Positions 44,933 through 55,174 of a stretch of 64,000 nucleotides of DNA are shown here, piece after piece (within the stretch, counting starts at the first letter, position 1; every line of letters begins with the position of its first letter). Position numbers and translations under genes: made by a program. Under the pieces are notes generated by a model. The model saw nothing but the letters and a program-made list of their open reading frames with translations, was not told the DNA's origin and made no database searches. Source of the DNA: Candidatus Obscuribacterales bacterium (GTDB taxonomy: Bacteria > Cyanobacteriota > Vampirovibrionia > Obscuribacterales > Obscuribacteraceae); NCBI GenBank assembly GCA_019752635.1, contig JAIELX010000007.1:62001-126000 (forward strand), in the 5' to 3' direction.

Positions 44933-47083
44933 ATGAACCAGCAACCTGCCTCAAGAAATGAAAAAGGATTCTCTCTTGCTACAACTTTGGCCATTGGCAC
45001 CGTGTCAATGATGTGGGTAGGCGCAATGGCAGCAACAGTCTTGCCTGCGTACAACAGAGTCGCCATCACCAAGAACAAGAATATTGCCCGAACATCGGCC
45101 GAAACGGCCCTGGACATTGTCTTAGCCGACATGAATAAGAATTTCGATGGCACCAGTACCAGCAGCGTTTACGATCAGCCTCAGCTCAATGCCTATCGTG
45201 AATCCACGGTTCAAGTAACCACCGCAGATGGCGCAGTGCCAGTAACAGTCAGGGTGTATAACCGGTTTCCCGAAGGGGCGACCTCGCAAAATTTCAGCAC
45301 CATATTTGATTCCACATTAAACAGTCAGGCGGAAAAATCGCGCTACTACAGAATTATTGAGGCAACTGCGCGAATGGGCCGATATCAAAAGGTTGTTCGC
45401 GCAGCAATCGAGCCAATGTTCATTATCGATGACAACGGCGGAAACACAGGCGCAAACGGCGCCTCAGCCGGTGACATCATATTTCCGTTTGCCGGATTCG
45501 GCGACGCGGGCATGACTATTGTCGGCAGATCGACAGTCGATTCATACGAGCCGGGGGTAGCCGCGAATAACGCAAAGGACAAGCTACACGCCAATGTGGG
45601 CAGCAACGTCAATACTGGTCACGTAGGAATGGACGAATACAATTACATGTCGGTCGGGGGCAATCAATTTGAGTTTCCCAACCCGGTATCTAGCCAAACG
45701 GCCCAGTTAGCAAACATTGGCAGCCAGTTCAACGCCCAAACAGTCACAAAAGCCAGATGGGGACAGTACTACGGCAGCGTCTATTCGAACGGCTCCAATA
45801 CCGCACACTGGCCGGCGCAGGCCCGCGATTTCTTCCCGAGCAATAGTTCGTTGAATAGCGCAGCTTCGGCCAGCGGCAGCGCCCAAAGTTCCGGAACTGA
45901 AAACGCCTCAAACTATAACAACCATGCCTACAGAGAAGGTACGATAACAGTAGACCAAGCACTGAATACAAGTGTAACCGGCACCCGAAGCGATGGCGGT
46001 CCGGCGAAGCATTTCGATTCAGGCAGTCATAACTACATCGGCAGCAACAACGGCGCCGATTTCAGCAACCCAAACGACAATACCATGGGTCTGAACAACA
46101 CCTATCCTTCAGACTACCCCGAAGCAAACAAACGCGGACGGTGGATGCCGACGCCCGAGTATGTTCCGCCTTTGACTGGCGCCAATGCCAATGCGAATCT
46201 TCGCCATGCCATGGGCATACCGGATACTTACTTCCCGACAGGTGGTAACGCAGGTAACGGCGGGCTTTCAACCACGGCACCAGCACCGCCCGCTCCTGCA
46301 CTCGGGGCTAAAGCAGTTGAAGCTTACATGGACTATAAGAAAGTAGTGATGACTCCGGCACCAACTGCTCCGGGAACGGCAAAGAACTTGGGTGCAGTCA
46401 ACCTCACTTCCAATGCTACGGTAATCTTTCGCGAGGGCGCGACCCCACCGTCTAACTTCAACATAGGCTCTCGTAGTTCCGGTACTCTTGTACTGCCATC
46501 CGGCGATTACAAAGCACCTAGCGTGTCGATAGCGGGCACTGCGAAGATCGTGGTCGAACCAGGTGCAAAGGTGAATCTGTTCCTGGAAGGAAGCTCATCG
46601 AGCACAGTATTATCCGTCGGCAAGAACGCGACTTTGAACAACGGCACCAATGCTAATGCACAGAATTTGAAGATCTTCACAAAAGATGCGAAGGATCTTG
46701 TGGTCAATGGAAACAGCCGCGCTCTGATGTATGCCCCGAATGCTCGAATTTTCATCGGCTCGGGCGCAAACAGCAGTGGCAGCGCCTCCAGCTTTAACGT
46801 GCCTGGCTTCAATGGTGGCAATTTCGGTGGCGCCACCAATCTAGATTACTGGGGCTCGGTAGTCGGAAGAGAGACTTACTTCCTTGCAAATCCCCAAGAC
46901 TCGGCTTCACGTGTTCGGTTTCACTTCGATCGCTCGCTGATTCCTCCGAACTACAATTACAGAGTGCGCCCGGGCGGCGGAGAGCCGCCGAGCTTCCAGA
47001 ACAACGCTACTGCAGCGGGAGCAAAGTCATTCGACGGTTGGCGCGCAATTTCATACCAGGAAGATCCTCCTCCTCTGAACTAA
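44933..47083 (+). CDS. PilX-like large pilin-associated protein
   Basis: 716 residues, ggagcaacaaag before the ATG. N-terminus NEKGFSLATTLAIGTVSMMWVG shows a prepilin-like site (G before F, hydrophobic helix) but T replaces E at +5, as in PilX/GspK-like subunits. The big exported part is Asn/Ser/Gly-rich, and the C-terminal third (VIFREGATPP, GNSRALMYAPNARIFIGSG, WGSVVGRE) resembles the beta-solenoid DUF7305-type domain found in PilX-like proteins. Third gene of the minor-pilin set. Confidence 0.8.
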   Translation: MNQQPASRNEKGFSLATTLAIGTVSMMWVGAMAATVLPAYNRVAITKNKNIARTSAETALDIVLADMNKNFDGTSTSSVYDQPQLNAYRESTVQVTTADGAVPVTVRVYNRFPEGATSQNFSTIFDSTLNSQAEKSRYYRIIEATARMGRYQKVVRAAIEPMFIIDDNGGNTGANGASAGDIIFPFAGFGDAGMTIVGRSTVDSYEPGVAANNAKDKLHANVGSNVNTGHVGMDEYNYMSVGGNQFEFPNPVSSQTAQLANIGSQFNAQTVTKARWGQYYGSVYSNGSNTAHWPAQARDFFPSNSSLNSAASASGSAQSSGTENASNYNNHAYREGTITVDQALNTSVTGTRSDGGPAKHFDSGSHNYIGSNNGADFSNPNDNTMGLNNTYPSDYPEANKRGRWMPTPEYVPPLTGANANANLRHAMGIPDTYFPTGGNAGNGGLSTTAPAPPAPALGAKAVEAYMDYKKVVMTPAPTAPGTAKNLGAVNLTSNATVIFREGATPPSNFNIGSRSSGTLVLPSGDYKAPSVSIAGTAKIVVEPGAKVNLFLEGSSSSTVLSVGKNATLNNGTNANAQNLKIFTKDAKDLVVNGNSRALMYAPNARIFIGSGANSSGSASSFNVPGFNGGNFGGATNLDYWGSVVGRETYFLANPQDSASRVRFHFDRSLIPPNYNYRVRPGGGEPPSFQNNATAAGAKSFDGWRAISYQEDPPPLN

Positions 47084-47085
47084 CC

Positions 47086-47850
47086 ATGTCATCAAAAACA
47101 ACGCTGTTTACGACTTTCAGTTCTCTATTTGCTTCCGTTTTACTGTGCAGTAGCTGCACCAACACAGTAGTAACCGAGCGCGACGAAATGAAAGAAGGTC
47201 TCGAGCCCTCTTCTTCGGCTATGCCAGCCGAAGTTCCTTTGCGGCCCGAGTTCATCAAAGCGATGCAGGATCGCGAGAAGAAGCGGCAGGAATTCATCAA
47301 AATGGCGAAACAGGCACCGATAACATTTGATGAGTGGAAGCCCTTATCGTCGAAAACTCCGGATGGATTTACAATCACAGTGCCGGAAACAAGCATTTCG
47401 TTGCGAGTTCCGAAGAAATGGAAGTCGGAGTTTAACGAAGCTCCGCTTAGCAAATATTTGTTTTGCAAACCACCAATGAGACAAGACCTTACTAATCCGG
47501 TGTTGCTGGTTGCCCTGATCAAGCCAAGTGCACAGCAGCAGATGGACGCAGGACAAGGGCTCGTCGAAACAATAAAATCGATGCGTCCCACGCGTGCAAA
47601 CTGGCAACAATCCAAAATAGAGTGGGGCACCATTGCAGGACAGAAATTTGCACGTGTTTACTGGAGCGGTGATGACGTAGGTAAGATTACATACCATACG
47701 ATCGGTTTCATCTATGCTACCACTATTGAACTGGCAGGTCGCAAGAGCTTGATTGTGCTGTCAGCACAGGATATCGACAAGTATTCCAACGACACTTTAC
47801 CAGTGATCGAGAACGAAATTTTGCGCACTAAGTTCAACAAAGGTAGTTAG
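47086..47850 (+). CDS. Exported protein of the pilin operon, possible lipoprotein
   Basis: 254 residues from ATG 47086, three bases after the PilX-like stop. Signal segment FSSLFASVLLCSSCTN; the Cys in LCSSC could be a lipid site but the -3 position is atypical. The mature part has a PsbP/DUF1795-like look (ITVPETSISLRVPKKWK at the start, long strands, closing helix IENEILRTKF). Role in the pilus is inferred from position only. Confidence 0.75.
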   Translation: MSSKTTLFTTFSSLFASVLLCSSCTNTVVTERDEMKEGLEPSSSAMPAEVPLRPEFIKAMQDREKKRQEFIKMAKQAPITFDEWKPLSSKTPDGFTITVPETSISLRVPKKWKSEFNEAPLSKYLFCKPPMRQDLTNPVLLVALIKPSAQQQMDAGQGLVETIKSMRPTRANWQQSKIEWGTIAGQKFARVYWSGDDVGKITYHTIGFIYATTIELAGRKSLIVLSAQDIDKYSNDTLPVIENEILRTKFNKGS

Positions 47851-48026
47851 TCTTCATTTGCATCGCCGGTAAAAGAGGAGCGAATCTCAATGGTGTCTTC
47901 TAATCTGGTGGCATGATTGTGCATCACCAATCCCCAAATTAACAATCCGACACTCAAGAAACCGAATGTCACAGCAGCAGCGCGCCACCGTCTGTACTTA
48001 CGCTCATCGAACTCAGAGTCAAACAT
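47847..48026 (-). CDS. Small single-TM protein
   Basis: 59 residues from ATG 48026 with gaggatgg upstream; the long frame beyond has no support. A basic start (EFDERKYRRWRAAA) precedes one TM helix (VTFGFLSVGLLIWGLVM) and a short acidic tail. Convergent with the pilin operon (4-bp overlap). Unknown function. Confidence 0.6.
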   Translation of the reverse strand: MFDSEFDERKYRRWRAAAVTFGFLSVGLLIWGLVMHNHATRLEDTIEIRSSFTGDANED

Positions 48027-48120
48027 CGCGCCATCCTCACAGGTTAAAGAGGATGACGTTTTTTCGTTTCTAACGGGTTCGCGAACCGGGATGGCAATTT
48101 TACCTGGTTTGCGCTTCAAC

Positions 48121-48153
48121 GAAAAAGCCGCTCCGAAAATCGGTCGGAGCGGC
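48121..48153 (-). terminator. Intrinsic terminator after the NarL-family regulator
   Basis: Perfect 10-bp stem GCCGCTCCGA / TCGGAGCGGC with a 7-base loop; on the minus strand it is followed by CTTTTT. About 150 bp downstream of the response regulator. Confidence 0.75.
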
Positions 48154-48303
48154 CTTCGCAAAACCCGGGTCTGGAGCCGCTCGCGGTCCCGCAGCCGAAG
48201 AAATCGTTGTAAGGAAAAATCGCCTTTCTCGATAACATCCCATGTAAGGAAACAAAAAGAAATGTCCAGAAAACTCCTACTGAATTTCTGCAATTTTTTG
48301 CTC

Positions 48304-48978
48304 TTAACCAGTAGCGAAAAGCTCAGAGGACGGATCCAGCAGCCCGGTTTCACAGGCATATCGCACTAAGGCCGCGCGACTTTTGAGTCCCAGTTTTTCT
48401 GCAGCACGAGCCTTGTACGTTTCGACGGTTTTCACGCCAATGCCGATCAACTCGCTTATCTCACGGGCACTTAGCCCTTTGGCAATGCCTGAAACAACCT
48501 CGGTTTCACGCTCACTCAGCCTTTCGTCGCGAGGTTTTTCTTCCTTCACGAGCAAGAGCATGTTGTACACACGATGCGCAACTGTCGAGGCCAGATATGT
48601 TCCACCACGAGATACCACCTCAAGCGCAAGCAGGAGGTCTTCCACCTGTCCGCTCTTGAACACGTATCCTCTTGCACCCGCCGCGAGCCAGTTACGAATG
48701 TCGGCATCTTCCTCATGCACGGTCAACGCGATTACTTTTACTTCGGGATGCTGCATAGTCAGGGCAGAAGTGGCATCTACAGCCATTTCCAGCGAAGCAG
48801 AACAGTCAACGACAACAACGTCGGGTCTACAGCTAGCAATCTTCTCAGACAATGATGAGCACTCGCTGGTCTGCCCCACCACGCAATAGCCGGAAAGCGA
48901 GTTGATCAGACTCTTAAGAGACTCAAGCACAACATTTTGATCTTCAACAATGAATACCTTTACACTGGAATTACTCAT
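48304..48978 (-). CDS. NarL/LuxR-family response regulator
   Basis: 224 residues from ATG 48978 (aaggtga upstream). Receiver domain with E12/D13, D58 (VVVVDCS), T86 and K108 (YVFKSG), then a LuxR-type HTH (LSERETEVVSGIAKGLSAREISELIGIGVKTVETYKARAAEKLG, 153-198). The Asp is kept, so phosphorylation is likely. No histidine kinase is adjacent. A downstream intrinsic terminator suggests a single-gene unit. Confidence 0.93.
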   Translation of the reverse strand: MSNSSVKVFIVEDQNVVLESLKSLINSLSGYCVVGQTSECSSLSEKIASCRPDVVVVDCSASLEMAVDATSALTMQHPEVKVIALTVHEEDADIRNWLAAGARGYVFKSGQVEDLLLALEVVSRGGTYLASTVAHRVYNMLLLVKEEKPRDERLSERETEVVSGIAKGLSAREISELIGIGVKTVETYKARAAEKLGLKSRAALVRYACETGLLDPSSELFATG

Positions 48979-49348
48979 TTGCGATTCACCTTTAGAAGGT
49001 ACAACTAAAGCAATGCCCACTTGCTGAAAGGTTTTAGCAGAGCCGGTTTCCACGAAACTAGTCCGCTCATTTTTCGACGTAGTGCTTTCCCGCACAAGGC
49101 AACACCGAACATCTTTTTCTGTAGTCACAGTGTAGTACTGGTACCAGAAATGGTGCATTGATGAGACAAAAAGCAGGACGCCAAGTAAGGCAAAACCCTA
49201 ACCTCAGGCTTGAAACCGCGGTTCGGAAAGAATCGAGGGGAGTTGTTTCTTGTTAGCGAACCCGGGGTCAACAAACTGAGATATCTGTACAAAAAGAGGA
49301 TGGCGCTCCCTGGAGAAACGCCATCTTCTGAGATGAGATTTGTCGCAG
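48979..49348. other. Intergenic region between regulator and cyclophilin
   Basis: 370 bp. Contains the terminator of the cyclophilin gene (49291-49325) and presumably the regulator's promoter. No gene was seen. Confidence 0.5.
49291..49325 (-). terminator. Intrinsic terminator of the first cyclophilin gene
   Basis: GATGGCG / CGCCATC stem with inner CTCC/GGAG pairing; on the minus strand it is followed by CTCTTTTTG. Starts about 25 bp after the cyclophilin stop. Confidence 0.75.
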
Positions 49349-49993
49349 CTATTTGACTGCTGGTTCCTGAACTACGGCTTTGACGATTTTGTCGCCACGG
49401 CGCAATTCCAGTGCGGCCGGCAGTCCATCAATTACCTTGCCGAAAACGGCATACTGCATGTCCAGAAATGATGCCGGACCGAGGGTGATGTAGAACTGGC
49501 AGCTGGCTGAATTGGGATCGCTGGAGCGTGCCATGGCTACGATTCCGGCTTGGCTGTGCTTGAGAGTCTGTTTGACTTCAAGAGGGATTCTGCGTTCGGT
49601 TTTAGTGTCGGGATCGACGTATCCGCCGGTGCCATCGCCCTTAGGGTCACCACCCTGAATGACGAACCCTGGTTCGTATCGATGAAAAGTCAATCCGTTA
49701 TAAAAGCCTTTTTGAACAAGGTCAACGAAATTGCCCGCGGTAATCGGGGCATCGTTTCGGTGCACCTGGATTTTAATGGTTCCTTTGCTGGTTTCCATAA
49801 TCACGATCGGATCTGCGCTCATAGTGCCCTTCTTAACTGCTGCGATAAGTACACCGTTGCTGTCATATTGCTTTGCCAGCGCAGCGGAATCAGCAACGAA
49901 CGTGGCTGCGACGCCGAATAAACAACCCAGCAAAGCGATGCGCTTCCCAAGGTTCTGAAACGGCACGAATTTTGTTCGTCGACTTTGAAACAC
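49349..49993 (-). CDS. Exported cyclophilin-type peptidyl-prolyl isomerase
   Basis: About 214 residues from GTG 49993 (gaggag eight bases upstream; a TTG eight codons earlier is less likely). Signal-like helix ([16 protein letters not shown]). The cyclophilin core has [40 protein letters not shown] with the catalytic Arg, [20 protein letters not shown] and VFGKVIDGL. Speeds proline isomerisation, likely in the periplasm. A paralog of similar pattern lies 210 bp away on the other strand. Confidence 0.92.
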   Translation of the reverse strand: MFQSRRTKFVPFQNLGKRIALLGCLFGVAATFVADSAALAKQYDSNGVLIAAVKKGTMSADPIVIMETSKGTIKIQVHRNDAPITAGNFVDLVQKGFYNGLTFHRYEPGFVIQGGDPKGDGTGGYVDPDTKTERRIPLEVKQTLKHSQAGIVAMARSSDPNSASCQFYITLGPASFLDMQYAVFGKVIDGLPAALELRRGDKIVKAVVQEPAVK

Positions 49994-50202
49994 TGTGACT
50001 AGCTCCTCAATGGACAACCGCCATTCTATCGAAAGTCGCGGTTATCTAAAACCCGCCAACGTTTAATCGGCACGCCCCGGGTGCTAGAAACGCCCCAACG
50101 GTGGTTCAGCTGTAACAAATAGTTGAGCAAAATTCAGGCGAAAACCCGCCTCGCCCGCTTGACAGCCCGGTTGTTGTCTTGGCCAATAGTAGAATGCTGA
50201 AC

Positions 50203-50889
50203 ATGAAAGACCACGATAGCGAAAACAAACGAGAAGAGAACAGTGTGGCTCGGGTCCTGGCGGTCCTGTGCGCAGCGATCGGAATCACGTTGCTGTGCAT
50301 GGCTCTGGCGTCCAGGGACAAAAGAACGGACACGCTGCCGAATGCTGTGAAAAAGAATGAAACATCCCCTTTTTCGCAAACAGCGGCGACGAAGACAAGT
50401 ACCGCCGCGCAGACCGACTCCTTGCTGATAATGAAAACAACAAAGGGAACAGTGAAACTGGAGCTCTTCGCCAAAGAGGCCCCGATAACATCGCAGAACT
50501 TTTTGTTTCTAGTTGACCGCGGTTTCTATGACGGTCTCACTTTTCACCGCTACGAGCCGGGCTTCATCATCCAGGGCGGCGATCCCACAGGTACGGGCAC
50601 CGGCGGTTATGTCGATCCTCAAACGAAGGAGACGAAAACAATACCGTTGGAAGTTTCGCCCAAATTGTCCCACAATGTGCCCGGCACGCTCGGACTAGCA
50701 CGCGCGGCGGACCCGAACTCAGGAAGCTCACAATTCTATCTGACTCTGGCGCCTCAAACATTCCTGGACGGCAAGTACACAGTCTTCGGAAAAGTAGTTG
50801 AAGGCGTGGGTACGGTGAGAAGCCTGCGTCGCGGCGATCGCATCGTTTCTCTCAAAAGAGTTAGCGCCGAATCGCCTCAAGCCGATTGA
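50203..50889 (+). CDS. Membrane-anchored cyclophilin-type peptidyl-prolyl isomerase
   Basis: About 228 residues; the start is uncertain (ATG 50194 or 50203). An N-terminal TM helix (ARVLAVLCAAIGITLLCMAL) anchors the domain outside the cytoplasm. Core motifs: [60 protein letters not shown] and VFGKVVEGV. Divergent paralog of the preceding cyclophilin, presumably from duplication. Confidence 0.9.
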   Translation: MKDHDSENKREENSVARVLAVLCAAIGITLLCMALASRDKRTDTLPNAVKKNETSPFSQTAATKTSTAAQTDSLLIMKTTKGTVKLELFAKEAPITSQNFLFLVDRGFYDGLTFHRYEPGFIIQGGDPTGTGTGGYVDPQTKETKTIPLEVSPKLSHNVPGTLGLARAADPNSGSSQFYLTLAPQTFLDGKYTVFGKVVEGVGTVRSLRRGDRIVSLKRVSAESPQAD

Positions 50890-50917
50890 TTTAGAGACTC
50901 TCCCGCCCGGGCAAAAT

Positions 50918-51466
50918 TTATGATTTTCTGGTCCCCAGAAGCCAAACGTCCTTCGCAACCTGACTTTCAAGGAATCGCGCCAGAGATATCAGTTCGCCGC
51001 AGGCGGCCCCCAACTTGCGCGACCCGAACAAAACTTCCAGAAACTTGTGAGAATGGAGTTGTCTCACAAGCTCGCTAAGTTCGGCCGGCGAGCTAAGCCC
51101 GGCGGTATCATCGGGTCCCCACAGGGACCCGGCCAACCACCAGGGCGGCACATAACGGCCGCCACCTTGTTCTTCTACCGTTGCTTGAAGCAACTCACAA
51201 ATATGGTTCAGGGGGCGCACATCCGGCACGACCCGCGCGGAAGATGCAAATTTGCCCGGCAGGCTGAATCCAATCGACGAGTTCCATTCGTCGGATTTGC
51301 AAACTTCGATGCAGCGAGAATAGGTATCCTCACAAGACTGGGCAAATCCCTGGTCGGCCATTCCTCGGCGCGCCGCCGCCGGACGTGGCATTCGCAAGTA
51401 ACTAGACTCAAAGGCATGAGCTTTGAGCGCGTAGTAGGAAATAGTAAAACACTGATCTACTATCAT
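50918..51466 (-). CDS. Hypothetical protein coupled to a large TPR gene
   Basis: 182 residues. Its ATG overlaps the stop codon of the upstream TPR gene (ATGA), so the two are translationally coupled. No signal peptide or TM helix. Contains conserved-looking Trp/Gly patches (RYVPPWWLAGSLWGPDDTAG). Not recognised; the coupling suggests it works with the TPR protein. Confidence 0.65.
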   Translation of the reverse strand: MIVDQCFTISYYALKAHAFESSYLRMPRPAAARRGMADQGFAQSCEDTYSRCIEVCKSDEWNSSIGFSLPGKFASSARVVPDVRPLNHICELLQATVEEQGGGRYVPPWWLAGSLWGPDDTAGLSSPAELSELVRQLHSHKFLEVLFGSRKLGAACGELISLARFLESQVAKDVWLLGTRKS

Positions 51467-54400
51467 ATCTTTTCACTCAGCTTTTCGAGATTTTTAAGGC
51501 AGATTTGCTTCTCCGGTGAATCGTGGCGCGATTTTGCAAGCACCACTTGCAGCGCCTTGCGATAAAGAGGTTCAGCTGAGGCCATCTTGCCTTGCTTATG
51601 AAGGACAATCGCCAAGCTGTTGGCGACGGCCGCCGGATACAGGTGCTCAACCCCGAGTCGAGCCTCTAAAATTTCAAGGCTCTTCTGATACAAAATTTCA
51701 GCTAGCTGTAGTTCGTTGCGCCCGGCGCAAAGCGTTGCTAAGTCGAGCAGGCACAGGGCACTATCGGGGTGCTCACTGCCAAGCACTTGTTCGGTCAGGG
51801 TCAGAACGATGGAGAACAGACGATGACTACGCGGAAGGTCTTCTTCTTCCATGAACAGATGACCGAACAAACGCAAATTTAACGCAATGTTCAAGTGATC
51901 TACCGCCGGTAAATCAATCCAGACGGAATCATCATCCTGCTCCAGCGCATGCTCGTATATATCGACCAATTTGAATAAAGTCGAAATAGTGTCCGGATGA
52001 ATTGCACCACACTTGAACTTGCGATCGTCGAGGCGCGAAGAGAGGAACTGCAGTTTTTCCCTGGTACTCAATCCGGCCGGTAAATCATCCCGATTAGAAA
52101 CCCGCAGCAGATCCAATTTTTGAAACGTTGAGGCAAGCTTGCCCGGCTTTCTTACGTTAACGGAATCGTACAACTTAAACTGCGGTGAGGCGAACCCGTG
52201 GAGCGTACCTAGATCGTCCTGGTCGGCATAATGATTGGCCAGCATCCTTAAGTACACGCTTGTCCGCGAATCACAAAGTCCAAATGCACGTTGCCTTGCG
52301 GTGATCGCCAACTTGAGCAAGTCTTCCTTGTCGCGCCACAGCTCAGCACCGGTAGTTCGAATTGCCAGTTCGAAGGCTGATTCAGCGGTGTCCAGGTGTT
52401 CTCGTCCCAGGACGCGGCGACGAATCTCGTACGCCTTGCTGAAGTATGAAATTGCACCGGGGTTCTCAATTGCATCTTCGAGAATTGCAAGCGAGTGATA
52501 GCAATTTGCAGTTTCCGCATGATCGAAACCGACGTGTGATTCTGCAACTTTCACCGCGTTGCGACAACACTCGGAAGCAACAATTGGCTTACCTTGCTTC
52601 TGGTATGCAAGCGCCAATTCACGCAACCCCCTAGCCAATTCCAAACCGGTACCCGGGGGGAAACTCCCGATCACCAGCGCCGCCGAATAGAACATGCTTG
52701 CTTCATCAAGCGAACCTTCTCGACAGGCCACGCGGCCGTATGCGACACACTTTTCAGGCTGTGCCACTTGCGACGGTGCAGGACGGTCGCCGGAGGATTC
52801 CGCAACCAAGGACTTTAGTCGCGAGGCTTCTTCATGACGATCCGAATGCTCATACAATCGGATCAGGCGATTGCGAGCGTTGTCCCTGTTAGCAGCGGCG
52901 GAACTGGAAGCCAAAATTTGCTGAAAAAGTTTCTCGGCACGGGAATACTGGCCCGCAGTTTCATACTTGGAGGCAAAGAGCTCTCTTTTGTAGTCTGGAT
53001 GTTTCAAGCGATCAACGATGTCGCATAAGCGCTCGTGATATTGCTCGGCTAAATCCGGAAGATTTATCTGCTCAAAACAAAGCACCAATTCCTGGTATGT
53101 CTGGGCAAGATTTTCCGAATCATGTCCACAAGCTTCGTACAAGGCCAGCTGAGAAGTGTAAGCTTCGGCCGCTCGTTTATAGTTACCGCGATCCTGGCAA
53201 AATCGTGCATATCGCGTCCACAGATCGATCATGTCGGTCTCGTCGAACTCGGCGGTCGACTCGACAAGCGCAAGAGCCCTGCGGAAAAACAGGTCCGCTT
53301 CCGGTCGCTGAGCATCGGCGTAGGCCATTGCCAAACTCTTGATGTTTTCGACGGTATGCTTGTTGTTGGTACCGTAAATGGCATGGTTGAGTAACCAGGA
53401 CAGTTTCAGAATTGCAATGGCACCACGTAAATACTTGGTCGCACCGGTTCCGGTACAAAGCAGGAATCCGAGCCGATGAAGCGAATTAGCCGTGTCTGGA
53501 TGCGAGGGTCCCAATTCATTGGTCCGTTGCAACGTCGCAAAAGTCAGTGCTAATTCATACGAAAGCTGATCGGAATCATTGCTCTGTGCGTCACCATAGA
53601 ACGACGAAAGCGATTCGAGTATTTGCCAATCCAGTGAATCGGTTTGCGCAGACCACTCATCGGCGGCCAGGCCTTTTTCCAGCGATAGCTCAGTAATAGC
53701 AGTCGCTTCCTCGATCAAACAACTGATTTTCTCAATTAGACCTTTTACGACCCCACCGACCGCACAGCGTTTGGCATGCTCAAGCGTCCGTTCTTGCAAT
53801 ATGTTCAAACACTCTTGCCAAGCTATCTGAATCGACTCGCGGTCCACGGAGCTCATTGAGCGCGGCTGCGTCGAAACATCAAACGAATCCTGCATCGAAT
53901 CGCGATCAGCTGGCTCGCTTTTCGGTTGAGCAATCGGCTTGTCCACGTTCGAGTCCCTGACCGGTAGCTTAATCGGGGATGAATCAGCGCGAATTCCAGC
54001 GAGCAAAGGCAGAATATAAGCACCGGACACGGTTTGATCAAGCTCGTCGAGATCATTCAAATCCAGAAAGGAATCCGAATCTTGAAGCAACTCAACAGGG
54101 TCGGACTCTTCGACTAGCGGAACTTCGGCTGTGAACAAGCGTAAATCTTCATCGCGAACTTCAAAGTCGGGAGACTGCAGCTCCGTTCGCTCTTCCGGCT
54201 TTGGAGCCGAGGCCAGCTTTGCACCCAGCAATGCACTCTCCAGCGGATCGGCCTCTGGTTTAACCGATGCAGTCCGCTCAACTTTTTGAGATGGCCCGGA
54301 CAGCGGCACTTTTCCGGGCAGCGGTATATTGACCTGCCCGGTACGGGTACGAACGCCGCGTGCTATCGGAACGGCTGCAGCCGGTTTCGGTTTCGGGGGC

Positions 54401-54990
54401 AGTGGCTTAATGGTCCGGAATCCGCCTGTATTACGATTGCGTTCGTTAAACTTAGCATTGGAAGTTTGGGGTTCCGGTTTCGCCGCTGGAGCTTCGGCAG
54501 TCTCGAAGCGAATAGCTAACTCCGGCGAAATCGAGAAAGGCTTGCCGGCGATAATATCGGCCAAAATTTCCAAAGACTTCCCTTGTGCCTGTAAATACTG
54601 CTGTGCGCGATTCATCGCGCCGACAGCATCTTCATGATCAAATCCAAGCAATTGCCCTTTGGCGGCGAATGCACCGACGTAGCAAGTCTCGGCCTTATCG
54701 GCATTGCCTTTTTGCCTGTGAAAAATCGCCAGGCGCTCCAGAACGAACGACCGCTCTAAACTCTCGGCGACCTGGATATGCTTGTAGATTTCCGCCGGTC
54801 GGTCGTTTATACCAAGAGCAATGAACTTGCCGGCAAGCTTCACCAACGCCCATAACGCTTCCGAACGCGTATCGTCATCGGCGGCGCTGAGCAAGAATGC
54901 TTTGCAGCAACTGCCTTCAGCCGCCTCGAGACTGCCCTCTGCGAGCAATCTGTCGGTCTGGTCCATTAGCGCACGAGCCTCAGATGTCAT
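51463..54990 (-). CDS. Giant TPR protein, 1175 residues
   Basis: Start ATG 54990 with ggaag six bases upstream; the upstream in-frame part to 55287 would overlap the divergent gene. N-terminal TPR-like helices (LMDQTDRLLAEGSLEAAEGS), then a disordered Pro/Arg/Ser-rich region (about 170-390), then many TPRs of kinesin-light-chain type from about residue 430 to the end (for example LAQTYQELVLCFEQINLPDLAEQYHE, LGSEHPDSALCLLDLATL). No signal peptide or TM helix. Scaffold role inferred. Coupled to the 182-residue gene downstream. Confidence 0.85.
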   Translation of the reverse strand: MTSEARALMDQTDRLLAEGSLEAAEGSCCKAFLLSAADDDTRSEALWALVKLAGKFIALGINDRPAEIYKHIQVAESLERSFVLERLAIFHRQKGNADKAETCYVGAFAAKGQLLGFDHEDAVGAMNRAQQYLQAQGKSLEILADIIAGKPFSISPELAIRFETAEAPAAKPEPQTSNAKFNERNRNTGGFRTIKPLPPKPKPAAAVPIARGVRTRTGQVNIPLPGKVPLSGPSQKVERTASVKPEADPLESALLGAKLASAPKPEERTELQSPDFEVRDEDLRLFTAEVPLVEESDPVELLQDSDSFLDLNDLDELDQTVSGAYILPLLAGIRADSSPIKLPVRDSNVDKPIAQPKSEPADRDSMQDSFDVSTQPRSMSSVDRESIQIAWQECLNILQERTLEHAKRCAVGGVVKGLIEKISCLIEEATAITELSLEKGLAADEWSAQTDSLDWQILESLSSFYGDAQSNDSDQLSYELALTFATLQRTNELGPSHPDTANSLHRLGFLLCTGTGATKYLRGAIAILKLSWLLNHAIYGTNNKHTVENIKSLAMAYADAQRPEADLFFRRALALVESTAEFDETDMIDLWTRYARFCQDRGNYKRAAEAYTSQLALYEACGHDSENLAQTYQELVLCFEQINLPDLAEQYHERLCDIVDRLKHPDYKRELFASKYETAGQYSRAEKLFQQILASSSAAANRDNARNRLIRLYEHSDRHEEASRLKSLVAESSGDRPAPSQVAQPEKCVAYGRVACREGSLDEASMFYSAALVIGSFPPGTGLELARGLRELALAYQKQGKPIVASECCRNAVKVAESHVGFDHAETANCYHSLAILEDAIENPGAISYFSKAYEIRRRVLGREHLDTAESAFELAIRTTGAELWRDKEDLLKLAITARQRAFGLCDSRTSVYLRMLANHYADQDDLGTLHGFASPQFKLYDSVNVRKPGKLASTFQKLDLLRVSNRDDLPAGLSTREKLQFLSSRLDDRKFKCGAIHPDTISTLFKLVDIYEHALEQDDDSVWIDLPAVDHLNIALNLRLFGHLFMEEEDLPRSHRLFSIVLTLTEQVLGSEHPDSALCLLDLATLCAGRNELQLAEILYQKSLEILEARLGVEHLYPAAVANSLAIVLHKQGKMASAEPLYRKALQVVLAKSRHDSPEKQICLKNLEKLSEKI

Positions 54991-55174
54991 GCTTAGACTT
55001 CCATGCTCCTCTATCCGTGATGAGCGCCCCTGTCCCGTGACCCCGGCGCGTAGGCGTAGCATACTAAGGTTCTGCCACCCGGAGCGAGCCCTTAGTCGTT
55101 CAAGCGCAAAATTCCGGATGCCAAGAGGATGTTCGCTACCTGTAAGATGAGAGAGACAGATTGCGGAGGTTGTT

